Shown piece after piece: positions 24,533-34,949 of a DNA stretch of 64,000 nucleotides. The translations under genes were made by a program, and so were the position numbers. The stretch comes from Vespa crabro. Taxonomy: Eukaryota; Arthropoda; Insecta; Hymenoptera; Vespidae. Positions within the stretch are counted from its first letter, which is position 1. Each line of letters starts with the position of its first letter. The notes beneath the pieces are model-generated. The model was not told where the DNA came from. It did not search any database and worked only from the letters and a program-made list of their open reading frames with translations. The stretch covers positions 1,426,001 to 1,490,000 of the forward strand of contig NC_060979.1 of assembly GCF_910589235.1 (NCBI RefSeq), read 5' to 3'.

Positions 24533-25697
24533 ACAATACTGTAAAACAATTAGTCTTGAATAATTATGACTGGAATTTTATAACTGATATGTTTATAAAA
24601 ATTGTAATCATACTGCATTTAATAAAAGTGCATATAATCACGTCATATAGATAAGTATCGGTAAGATAAACATGATGGTATATTTATTAATTATATGAAT
24701 ATATTTGATTCATGTTGTCACTTTTCAACTGACTTGTCATTTTATTATCTACTTTTTCTTTAATTTTTTTTTCAAATATTAATAATATATATACATATAT
24801 ATATAAAATTAAAATCATATTTAAATAAAATAAAAATCATATATATTATAAAAATTATAAATTATCATTTTTGTAAAATAATGCAATTATTGAAATGAAA
24901 AAAAAAATATTGAATTATTCTAAACTAACAACTTTTTTTTTTTTAATAATGATATACCAGTACATGATTAGAATCTAGGACACACACAAAAACTGAAATG
25001 TATATATATATATTTTAGAACTTGTATACTAATACGTTAAAATTTCAAACAAATATTTTGTAAAAATGACTCGGACGTTGCTGGATAATATTTTACTAGA
25101 GTACTATAATTGAAATGATATTCATAATTTCAATTCAATTTCATTCGTCCAAGATTCTTCAAAGTTCTTTATCATTAATATACAACGTCTTTAAATCGTC
25201 ATTAATTAAATGACGATTTAACGAAATTTAATTTGATTTCTTACAATATAACGACTTATTAAGCATAATGATTGTTATATATTCTTGATTTTAATACGAT
25301 AAATTGAATTGATTTTTCTATTTGAAATAAATATTTACTGTGATCATTCAGAAGTACATGCGTATATTTGACAATTTTAACAGTTTTATAAACAGTGAAT
25401 TATAATAGAATTGTGAAAAATAATTTAAAAGGAAATAATGTTTTAGTTCAGACATCTGTAAAAGCTTAGGACATATTACTCCTAAATGAATTTTCCGATT
25501 TTTATTTTAAATTAATCCGATTTTCTGATAAATAAAGATAATAACAAAAATATATTAATTGTTTGATCCTAATATAGTCTTTATTTAATAAAATGAGAAA
25601 ATCGATAAACAACATCATTTGTTTAACAAAACTTTTTTACAATTTATCATCATTTGTGGTTGTTTATAAAAAAATTATAATGAAGAACAAAAAGATT
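24533..25697. other. Intergenic between OR and second 5S array
   Basis: AT-rich, no gene seen. From 25658 it switches abruptly into 5S spacer sequence (ggttgtttataaaaaaatta), marking the left edge of the array. Confidence 0.6.
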
Positions 25698-25818
25698 GTC
25701 CAACAACACACGGGTGTTCCCAAGCGGTCACCCATCCAAGTACTAACCGTGCCCAACGTTGCTTAACTTCAGTGATCGGACGAGAACTGGTGTTTTTCAA
25801 CGCGGTATGATCGTTGAC
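25698..25818 (-). rRNA. 5S rRNA gene, array 2 copy 6 (edge copy, two insertions)
   Basis: 121 nt, with single-base insertions in the 3' arm (gtccaac and cgggtg on +). These disturb helix I and the neighbouring pairing, so it is probably a decaying edge copy. The spacer after it matches that of copies 20 and 25. Confidence 0.9.
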
Positions 25819-26118
25819 TGATCAGTTATCTCATTTTATATGTATTTTTACCCCTAAAAAAATTGATTTATTCTAAAGTATATTTCATTTGTACAAAGTA
25901 TATTAAGTCCGTTAAGTAAAATGTAATGTACTATATAAAAAAACGAGTACATACAAAATTCTTTGATTTCATCTCTTTATCGGGTAAAAGGTTGCGATCT
26001 ACGAAACAGGCATCTTAGATTCGGTGCTGATAAGTAGAAGTGACGTACAATGACGCATATCATTTTCTTGTATTTTAGGGTGTTTATAAAAAAAAAATAA
26101 AGAAAAAAGTAAAAAAAT

Positions 26119-26237
26119 GTCAACAACACACGGTGTTCCCAAGCGGTCACCCATCCAAGTACTAACCGTGCCCAACGTTGCTTAACTTCAGTGATCGGAC
26201 GAGAACTGGTGTTTTTCAACGCGGTATGGTCGTTGAC
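26119..26237 (-). rRNA. 5S rRNA gene, copy 7
   Basis: Full length with intact helix I and T7 terminator. First gene of the first 1,253-bp triple unit. Confidence 0.97.
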
Positions 26238-26536
26238 TGATAAATACTTTCATTTTATATGTATTTTTACTTCTAAAAAATTCATTTATTTTAAAGTATA
26301 TTTTATTTGTATAAAGTATTTCACATCCATTAAGTAGAATGTAGTGTACCATATAAAAAAAAGGAGTACATACAAAATTCTTTAGTTTCATCTCTTTATT
26401 GGGTATAAGATTGCAATCAACGAAACATGTAGCTTAGATTCGGTGCTAATGAGTAGAAGTAACGTACAATGACGCATATCATTTTATTGTTGTTTAGGTT
26501 GTTTATAAAAAAAAATAAGAAAGAAAGTAAAAAAAT

Positions 26537-26655
26537 GTCAACAACACACGGTGTTCCCAAGCGGTCACCCATCCAAGTACTAACCGTGCCCAACGTTGCT
26601 TAACTTCAGTGATCGGACGAGAACTGGTGTTTTTCAACGCGGTATGATCGTTGAC
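26537..26655 (-). rRNA. 5S rRNA gene, copy 8
   Basis: Full length with U at position 9. Second gene of triple unit 1. Confidence 0.97.
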
Positions 26656-26954
26656 TGATCATTTATCTCATTTTATATGTATTTTTACTTCCAAAAAAAT
26701 TGATTTATTCTAGAGTATATTTCATTTGTACAAAGTATTTTACGTCCCTTAAGTAAAATGTAGTGTACCATATAAAAAAAGAGTACATACAAATTTCTTT
26801 AGTTTTTTCGTTTTGTTAGAAAGTAAAATTGCGATGAAAGGAACAGGCATCTTAAGTTCGGTGCTGATGAGTAGAAGTGTCGTACAATGACACGTATCAT
26901 TTTCTTGTATTTTAGGGTGTTTATAAAAAAATTATAATGAAGAACAAAAAGAAT

Positions 26955-27073
26955 GTCAGCAACACACGGTGTTCCCAAGCGGTCACCCATCCAAGTACTA
27001 ACCGTGCCCAACGTTGCTTAACTTCAGTGATCGGACGAGAACTGGTGTTTTTCAACGCGGTATGGTCGTTGAC
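26955..27073 (-). rRNA. 5S rRNA gene, copy 9 (helix I variant)
   Basis: Position 115 is C instead of U (3' end gttgctgac), which puts an A-C mismatch opposite A5 in helix I. Third gene of triple unit 1. Confidence 0.95.
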
Positions 27074-27371
27074 GATCAGTTATCTCATTTTATATGCATT
27101 TTTACGTCTAATGAATTGATTTATTCTAGAGTATATTTCATTTGTACAAAGTATATTAAGTTCGTTAAGTAAAATGTGGTGTACCATATAAAAAAAAGAG
27201 TACATACAAAATTATTTAGTTTCTTTGCTTTGATAGGAAGTAAGATTGCGATCAACGAAACAGGCATCTTAGGTTCGGTGCTGATGAGTAGAAGTGTCGT
27301 ACAATGACACGTATCATTTTCTTGTATTTTAGGTTGTTTATAAAAAAATTATAATGAAGAACAAAAAGAAT

Positions 27372-27490
27372 GTCAACAACACACGGTGTTCCCAAGCGGT
27401 CACCCATCCAAGTACTAACCGTGCCCAACGTTGCTTAACTTCAGTGATCGGACGAGAACTGGTGTTTTTCAACGCGGTATGGTCGTTGAC
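27372..27490 (-). rRNA. 5S rRNA gene, copy 10
   Basis: Full length. First gene of triple unit 2, 1,253 bp after copy 7. Confidence 0.97.
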
Positions 27491-27789
27491 TGATAAATAC
27501 TTTCATTTTATATGTATTTTTACTTCTAAAAAATTCATTTATTTTAAAGTATATTTTATTTGTATAAAGTATTTCACATCCATTAAGTAGAATGTAGTGT
27601 ACCATATAAAAAAAAGGAGTACATACAAAATTCTTTAGTTTCATCTCTTTATTGGGTATAAGATTGCAATCAACGAAACATGTAGCTTAGATTCGGTGCT
27701 AATGAGTAGAAGTAACGTACAATGACGCATATCATTTTATTGTTGTTTAGGTTGTTTATAAAAAAAAATAAGAAAGAAAGTAAAAAAAT

Positions 27790-27908
27790 GTCAACAACAC
27801 ACGGTGTTCCCAAGCGGTCACCCATCCAAGTACTAACCGTGCCCAACGTTGCTTAACTTCAGTGATCGGACGAGAACTGGTGTTTTTCAACGCGGTATGA
27901 TCGTTGAC
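27790..27908 (-). rRNA. 5S rRNA gene, copy 11
   Basis: Full length. Second gene of triple unit 2, counterpart of copy 8. Confidence 0.97.
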
Positions 27909-28207
27909 TGATCATTTATCTCATTTTATATGTATTTTTACTTCCAAAAAAATTGATTTATTCTAGAGTATATTTCATTTGTACAAAGTATTTTACGTCC
28001 CTTAAGTAAAATGTAGTGTACCATATAAAAAAAGAGTACATACAAATTTCTTTAGTTTTTTCGTTTTGTTAGAAAGTAAAATTGCGATGAAAGGAACAGG
28101 CATCTTAAGTTCGGTGCTGATGAGTAGAAGTGTCGTACAATGACACGTATCATTTTCTTGTATTTTAGGGTGTTTATAAAAAAATTATAATGAAGAACAA
28201 AAAGAAT

Positions 28208-28326
28208 GTCAGCAACACACGGTGTTCCCAAGCGGTCACCCATCCAAGTACTAACCGTGCCCAACGTTGCTTAACTTCAGTGATCGGACGAGAACTGGTG
28301 TTTTTCAACGCGGTATGGTCGTTGAC
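28208..28326 (-). rRNA. 5S rRNA gene, copy 12 (helix I variant)
   Basis: C115 variant. Third gene of triple unit 2, counterpart of copy 9. Confidence 0.95.
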
Positions 28327-28624
28327 GATCAGTTATCTCATTTTATATGCATTTTTACGTCTAATGAATTGATTTATTCTAGAGTATATTTCATTTGTAC
28401 AAAGTATATTAAGTTCGTTAAGTAAAATGTGGTGTACCATATAAAAAAAAGAGTACATACAAAATTATTTAGTTTCTTTGCTTTGATAGGAAGTAAGATT
28501 GCGATCAACGAAACAGGCATCTTAGGTTCGGTGCTGATGAGTAGAAGTGTCGTACAATGACACGTATCATTTTCTTGTATTTTAGGTTGTTTATAAAAAA
28601 ATTATAATGAAGAACAAAAAGAAT

Positions 28625-28743
28625 GTCAACAACACACGGTGTTCCCAAGCGGTCACCCATCCAAGTACTAACCGTGCCCAACGTTGCTTAACTTCAGTGA
28701 TCGGACGAGAACTGGTGTTTTTCAACGCGGTATGGTCGTTGAC
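28625..28743 (-). rRNA. 5S rRNA gene, copy 13
   Basis: Full length. First gene of triple unit 3. Confidence 0.97.
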
Positions 28744-29042
28744 TGATAAATACTTTCATTTTATATGTATTTTTACTTCTAAAAAATTCATTTATTTTAA
28801 AGTATATTTTATTTGTATAAAGTATTTCACATCCATTAAGTAGAATGTAGTGTACCATATAAAAAAAAGGAGTACATACAAAATTCTTTAGTTTCATCTC
28901 TTTATTGGGTATAAGATTGCAATCAACGAAACATGTAGCTTAGATTCGGTGCTAATGAGTAGAAGTAACGTACAATGACGCATATCATTTTATTGTTGTT
29001 TAGGTTGTTTATAAAAAAAAATAAGAAAGAAAGTAAAAAAAT

Positions 29043-29161
29043 GTCAACAACACACGGTGTTCCCAAGCGGTCACCCATCCAAGTACTAACCGTGCCCAAC
29101 GTTGCTTAACTTCAGTGATCGGACGAGAACTGGTGTTTTTCAACGCGGTATGATCGTTGAC
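29043..29161 (-). rRNA. 5S rRNA gene, copy 14
   Basis: Full length. Second gene of triple unit 3. Confidence 0.97.
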
Positions 29162-29460
29162 TGATCATTTATCTCATTTTATATGTATTTTTACTTCCAA
29201 AAAAATTGATTTATTCTAGAGTATATTTCATTTGTACAAAGTATTTTACGTCCCTTAAGTAAAATGTAGTGTACCATATAAAAAAAGAGTACATACAAAT
29301 TTCTTTAGTTTTTTCGTTTTGTTAGAAAGTAAAATTGCGATGAAAGGAACAGGCATCTTAAGTTCGGTGCTGATGAGTAGAAGTGTCGTACAATGACACG
29401 TATCATTTTCTTGTATTTTAGGGTGTTTATAAAAAAATTATAATGAAGAACAAAAAGAAT

Positions 29461-29579
29461 GTCAGCAACACACGGTGTTCCCAAGCGGTCACCCATCCAA
29501 GTACTAACCGTGCCCAACGTTGCTTAACTTCAGTGATCGGACGAGAACTGGTGTTTTTCAACGCGGTATGGTCGTTGAC
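29461..29579 (-). rRNA. 5S rRNA gene, copy 15 (helix I variant)
   Basis: C115 variant. Third gene of triple unit 3. Confidence 0.95.
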
Positions 29580-29877
29580 GATCAGTTATCTCATTTTATA
29601 TGCATTTTTACGTCTAATGAATTGATTTATTCTAGAGTATATTTCATTTGTACAAAGTATATTAAGTTCGTTAAGTAAAATGTGGTGTACCATATAAAAA
29701 AAAGAGTACATACAAAATTATTTAGTTTCTTTGCTTTGATAGGAAGTAAGATTGCGATCAACGAAACAGGCATCTTAGGTTCGGTGCTGATGAGTAGAAG
29801 TGTCGTACAATGACACGTATCATTTTCTTGTATTTTAGGTTGTTTATAAAAAAATTATAATGAAGAACAAAAAGAAT

Positions 29878-29996
29878 GTCAACAACACACGGTGTTCCCA
29901 AGCGGTCACCCATCCAAGTACTAACCGTGCCCAACGTTGCTTAACTTCAGTGATCGGACGAGAACTGGTGTTTTTCAACGCGGTATGGTCGTTGAC
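29878..29996 (-). rRNA. 5S rRNA gene, copy 16
   Basis: Full length. First gene of triple unit 4. Confidence 0.97.
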
Positions 29997-30295
29997 TGAT
30001 AAATACTTTCATTTTATATGTATTTTTACTTCTAAAAAATTCATTTATTTTAAAGTATATTTTATTTGTATAAAGTATTTCACATCCATTAAGTAGAATG
30101 TAGTGTACCATATAAAAAAAAGGAGTACATACAAAATTCTTTAGTTTCATCTCTTTATTGGGTATAAGATTGCAATCAACGAAACATGTAGCTTAGATTC
30201 GGTGCTAATGAGTAGAAGTAACGTACAATGACGCATATCATTTTATTGTTGTTTAGGTTGTTTATAAAAAAAAATAAGAAAGAAAGTAAAAAAAT

Positions 30296-30414
30296 GTCAA
30301 CAACACACGGTGTTCCCAAGCGGTCACCCATCCAAGTACTAACCGTGCCCAACGTTGCTTAACTTCAGTGATCGGACGAGAACTGGTGTTTTTCAACGCG
30401 GTATGATCGTTGAC
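30296..30414 (-). rRNA. 5S rRNA gene, copy 17
   Basis: Full length. Second gene of triple unit 4. Confidence 0.97.
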
Positions 30415-30713
30415 TGATCATTTATCTCATTTTATATGTATTTTTACTTCCAAAAAAATTGATTTATTCTAGAGTATATTTCATTTGTACAAAGTATTTT
30501 ACGTCCCTTAAGTAAAATGTAGTGTACCATATAAAAAAAGAGTACATACAAATTTCTTTAGTTTTTTCGTTTTGTTAGAAAGTAAAATTGCGATGAACGG
30601 AACAGGCATCTTAAGTTCGGTGCTGATGAGTAGAAGTGTCGTACAATGACACGTATCATTTTCTTGTATTTTAGGGTGTTTATAAAAAAATTATAATGAA
30701 GAACAAAAAGAAT

Positions 30714-30832
30714 GTCAGCAACACACGGTGTTCCCAAGCGGTCACCCATCCAAGTACTAACCGTGCCCAACGTTGCTTAACTTCAGTGATCGGACGAGAA
30801 CTGGTGTTTTTCAACGCGGTATGGTCGTTGAC
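30714..30832 (-). rRNA. 5S rRNA gene, copy 18 (helix I variant)
   Basis: C115 variant. Its left spacer differs slightly (gatgaacgg rather than gatgaaagg) from copies 9, 12 and 15 and equals that of copy 22. The spacer to its right equals that after copy 23, marking a recombination junction. Confidence 0.95.
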
Positions 30833-31133
30833 GATCAGTTATCTCATTTTATATGCATTTTTACTTCTAATGAATTGATTTATTCTAGAGTATATTTCAT
30901 TTGTACAAAGTATTTTGCGTCCCTTAAGTAAAATGTAGTGTACCATATAAAAGAAAAGGAGTACATACAAAATTCTTTAGTTTCATCTCTTTGTTGGGTA
31001 TAAGATTGCGATGAACGAAACAGGCATCTTAGATTCAGTGCTGATGAGTAGCAATGACGTACAATGACACGTATCATTTTCTTGTATTTTAGGTTGTTTA
31101 TAAAAAAAGAAATAAAAAAGAAAGTAAAAAAAT

Positions 31134-31254
31134 GTCAACAACACACGGTGTTCCCAAGCGGTCATCCCCATCCAAATACTAACCGTGCCCAACGTTGCTT
31201 AACTTCAGTAATCGGACGAGAATTGGTGCTTCACAACGTGGTATGATCGTTGAT
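31134..31254 (-). pseudogene. 5S rRNA pseudogene, copy 19
   Basis: Carries a 2-nt insertion in the box C region (gtcatccccatcc for gtcacccatcc on +) and several substitutions (aaatac, cagtaatcgg, gaattgg, caacgtgg, terminal gat). Helix I is no longer perfect. It is almost certainly not a functional rRNA gene. An identical copy lies 2,127 bp downstream. Confidence 0.9.
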
Positions 31255-31585
31255 TTGCCAACTTAACCACTTTATTCCTCATTTCACTGTTCCTCAAGAT
31301 TGATTTATTCTTAAGAATTTTTTATTCCTACTGAAGGTATTAAGTCTGTCACCTAAAATGATATGTATGATTAAACAGAAATATATATACATCTTCTTTC
31401 ATATATTTTATATGCATTTGTTTTTTAGATTCTTCGTCTTTGTGGGGAAGTAAAATTGTGTTTAGGGTTACAGGTATCGTAGATTGTGTGCTGGCGACTG
31501 ATGAGTTAAGTTCGACGATGCTCATCATTTGATTGCAATTTTGGTTGTTTATACAAAAAGTATAATGAAAAACAACAAAAAGAAT

Positions 31586-31704
31586 GTCAACAACACACGG
31601 TGTTCCCAAGCGGTCACCCATCCAAGTACTAACCGTGCCCAACGTTGCTTAACTTCAGTGATCGGACGAGAACTGGTGTTTTTCAACGCGGTATGATCGT
31701 TGAC
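31586..31704 (-). rRNA. 5S rRNA gene, copy 20
   Basis: Full length. The spacer to its left is of the long class seen in cluster 1; the one to its right matches that beside copy 6. Confidence 0.97.
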
Positions 31705-32004
31705 TGATCAGTTATCTCATTTTATGTGTATTTTTACCCCTAAAAAAATTGATTTATTCTAAAGTATATTTCATTTGTACAAAGTATATTAAGTCCGTTA
31801 AGTAAAATGTAATGTACTATATAAAAAAACGAGTACATACAAAATTCTTTGATTTCATCTCTTTATCGGGTAAAAGGTTGCGATCTACGAAACAGGCATC
31901 TTAGATTCGGTGCTGATAAGTAGAAGTGACGTACAATGACGCATATCATTTTCTTGTATTTTAGGGTGTTTATAAAAAAAAAATAAAGAAAAAAGTAAAA
32001 AAAT

Positions 32005-32123
32005 GTCAACAACACACGGTGTTCCCAAGCGGTCACCCATCCAAGTACTAACCGTGCCCAACGTTGCTTAACTTCAGTGATCGGACGAGAACTGGTGTTT
32101 TTCAACGCGGTATGATCGTTGAC
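32005..32123 (-). rRNA. 5S rRNA gene, copy 21
   Basis: Full length with intact helix I and T7 terminator. Confidence 0.97.
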
Positions 32124-32422
32124 TGATCATTTATCTCATTTTATATGTATTTTTACTTCCAAAAAAATTGATTTATTCTAGAGTATATTTCATTTGTACA
32201 AAGTATTTTACGTCCCTTAAGTAAAATGTAGTGTACCATATAAAAAAAGAGTACATACAAATTTCTTTAGTTTTTTCGTTTTGTTAGAAAGTAAAATTGC
32301 GATGAACGGAACAGGCATCTTAAGTTCGGTGCTGATGAGTAGAAGTGTCGTACAATGACACGTATCATTTTCTTGTATTTTAGGGTGTTTATAAAAAAAT
32401 TATAATGAAGAACAAAAAGAAT

Positions 32423-32541
32423 GTCAGCAACACACGGTGTTCCCAAGCGGTCACCCATCCAAGTACTAACCGTGCCCAACGTTGCTTAACTTCAGTGATC
32501 GGACGAGAACTGGTGTTTTTCAACGCGGTATGGTCGTTGAC
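32423..32541 (-). rRNA. 5S rRNA gene, copy 22 (helix I variant)
   Basis: C115 variant as in copies 9, 12, 15 and 18. Confidence 0.95.
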
Positions 32542-32839
32542 GATCAGTTATCTCATTTTATATGCATTTTTACGTCTAATGAATTGATTTATTCTAGAGT
32601 ATATTTCATTTGTACAAAGTATATTAAGTTCGTTAAGTAAAATGTGGTGTACCATATAAAAAAAAGAGTACATACAAAATTATTTAGTTTCTTTGCTTTG
32701 ATAGGAAGTAAGATTGCGATCAACGAAACAGGCATCTTAGGTTCGGTGCTGATGAGTAGAAGTGTCGTACAATGACACGTATCATTTTCTTGTATTTTAG
32801 GTTGTTTATAAAAAAATTATAATGAAGAACAAAAAGAAT

Positions 32840-32958
32840 GTCAACAACACACGGTGTTCCCAAGCGGTCACCCATCCAAGTACTAACCGTGCCCAACGTT
32901 GCTTAACTTCAGTGATCGGACGAGAACTGGTGTTTTTCAACGCGGTATGGTCGTTGAC
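32840..32958 (-). rRNA. 5S rRNA gene, copy 23
   Basis: Full length. It corresponds in position to copy 18 in the 2,127-bp repeat, but with the standard 3' end. Confidence 0.97.
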
Positions 32959-33260
32959 TGATCAGTTATCTCATTTTATATGCATTTTTACTTCTAATGA
33001 ATTGATTTATTCTAGAGTATATTTCATTTGTACAAAGTATTTTGCGTCCCTTAAGTAAAATGTAGTGTACCATATAAAAGAAAAGGAGTACATACAAAAT
33101 TCTTTAGTTTCATCTCTTTGTTGGGTATAAGATTGCGATGAACGAAACAGGCATCTTAGATTCAGTGCTGATGAGTAGCAATGACGTACAATGACACGTA
33201 TCATTTTCTTGTATTTTAGGTTGTTTATAAAAAAAGAAATAAAAAAGAAAGTAAAAAAAT

Positions 33261-33381
33261 GTCAACAACACACGGTGTTCCCAAGCGGTCATCCCCATCC
33301 AAATACTAACCGTGCCCAACGTTGCTTAACTTCAGTAATCGGACGAGAATTGGTGCTTCACAACGTGGTATGATCGTTGAT
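33261..33381 (-). pseudogene. 5S rRNA pseudogene, copy 24
   Basis: Same 2-nt insertion and substitutions as copy 19, so the defective gene was copied along with its neighbours. Confidence 0.9.
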
Positions 33382-33712
33382 TTGCCAACTTAACCACTTT
33401 ATTCCTCATTTCACTGTTCCTCAAGATTGATTTATTCTTAAGAATTTTTTATTCCTACTGAAGGTATTAAGTCTGTCACCTAAAATGATATGTATGATTA
33501 AACAGAAATATATATACATCTTCTTTCATATATTTTATATGCATTTGTTTTTTAGATTCTTCGTCTTTGTGGGGAAGTAAAATTGTGTTTAGGGTTACAG
33601 GTATCGTAGATTGTGTGCTGGCGACTGATGAGTTAAGTTCGACGATGCTCATCATTTGATTGCAATTTTGGTTGTTTATACAAAAAGTATAATGAAAAAC
33701 AACAAAAAGAAT

Positions 33713-33831
33713 GTCAACAACACACGGTGTTCCCAAGCGGTCACCCATCCAAGTACTAACCGTGCCCAACGTTGCTTAACTTCAGTGATCGGACGAGAAC
33801 TGGTGTTTTTCAACGCGGTATGATCGTTGAC
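33713..33831 (-). rRNA. 5S rRNA gene, copy 25
   Basis: Full length, counterpart of copy 20 in the 2,127-bp repeat. Confidence 0.97.
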
Positions 33832-34131
33832 TGATCAGTTATCTCATTTTATATGTATTTTTACCCCTAAAAAAATTGATTTATTCTAAAGTATATTTCA
33901 TTTGTACAAAGTATATTAAGTCCGTTAAGTAAAATGTAATGTACTATATAAAAAAACGAGTACATACAAAATTCTTTGATTTCATCTCTTTATCGGGTAA
34001 AAGGTTGCGATCTACGAAACAGGCATCTTAGATTCGGTGCTGATAAGTAGAAGTGACGTACAATGACGCATATCATTTTCTTGTATTTTAGGGTGTTTAT
34101 AAAAAAAAAATAAAGAAAAAAGTAAAAAAAT

Positions 34132-34250
34132 GTCAACAACACACGGTGTTCCCAAGCGGTCACCCATCCAAGTACTAACCGTGCCCAACGTTGCTTAACT
34201 TCAGTGATCGGACGAGAACTGGTGTTTTTCAACGCGGTATGATTGTTGAC
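34132..34250 (-). rRNA. 5S rRNA gene, copy 26
   Basis: Full length with one change near the 5' end (gtcaacaatcat on the sense strand). Confidence 0.95.
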
Positions 34251-34558
34251 TGATCAGTTATCTCATTTTATATGTATTTTTACCCCTAAAAAAATTGATT
34301 TATTCTAAAGTATATTTCATTTGTACAAAGTATATTAATTTCGTTAAGTAAGATGTGGTGTACCATATAAAAAAAAAAGGGTACATACAAAATTCTTTAG
34401 TTTCTTTGCTTTGTTAGGAAGTAAGATTGCGATTAACGAAACAGGCATTTTAGATTCGGTGCTAATGTGTAGAAGTGACGTACAATGACGCATATCATTT
34501 TCTTGTATTTTAGGGTGTTTATAAAAATAAAAAAAAATAAAAAAGAAAGTAAAAAAAT

Positions 34559-34677
34559 GTCAACAACACACGGTGTTCCCAAGCGGTCACCCATCCAAGT
34601 ACTAACCGTGCCCAACGTTGCTTAACTTCAGTGATCGGACGAGAACTGGTGCTTTTCAACGCGGTATGATCGTTGAC
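34559..34677 (-). rRNA. 5S rRNA gene, copy 27 (right edge)
   Basis: Full length with helix I intact. Its upstream DNA soon loses array similarity and the usual TATAAAA tract, since this is the last gene of the array. Confidence 0.95.
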
Positions 34678-34949
34678 TTGATAAGTTTTTTATTTTATTT
34701 CATATTTTCTTGTACTTTAAAATTGATTTTCTATAAAAAATGTTTCATTTATACTAAATACGTTAAGTACGTTAAGTAGAATGGAGTGTATCATCCAAGA
34801 AAACGGTGCTGCTCTCAAATTTTTTTATATTTAAATATTATTATTTATGTACATTTGAAATTTTTTAATTACAATGGATAGAAATGGCTAAACGATTCCT
34901 ATTAATATTTTTGTCAACACTTTCACAGATTATGAAGATGTTTTATTGC
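34678..34949. other. Right flank of the 5S array
   Basis: Array-like spacer decays into AT-rich DNA. No gene seen. Confidence 0.6.

Larger units (their letters stand above)
26119..31130. repeat. 1,253-bp higher-order repeat of 5S units, four copies
   Basis: Units begin at 26119, 27372, 28625 and 29878. Each holds three 5S genes with three distinguishable spacers (steps of 418, 418 and 417 bp). Units 2 and 3 appear identical over the stretches compared by eye, and the C115 gene is always third. This is the signature of very recent unequal exchange or replication-based amplification. Confidence 0.92.
30833..34131. repeat. 2,127-bp higher-order repeat of 5S units
   Basis: Sequence from the spacer after copy 18 through copies 19-21 recurs after copy 23 through copies 24-26, shifted by 2,127 bp. 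It includes the same 5S pseudogene and the same long spacer. Five 5S genes fit in one period. It overlaps the end of the 1,253-bp repeat series. Confidence 0.9.

Noticed and set aside
26840..26900. Hammerhead-ribozyme-like CTGATGAG in the 5S spacers
   Set aside because: The core motif is present, but no correctly placed GAAA, stem II and cleavage-site stem III could be built on either side in any of the permuted arrangements tried.
11289..34615. Many repeated reading frames of 60-97 codons on both strands through the 5S arrays
   Set aside because: They are translations of 5S rRNA and its spacers (for example the strand opposite the rRNA gives GTVSTWMGDRLGTP). They repeat only because the array repeats.
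25698..34677. CRISPR-like regular repeats
   Set aside because: The repeats are 119-nt 5S rRNA genes with internal homology in the spacers, in a eukaryotic genome.
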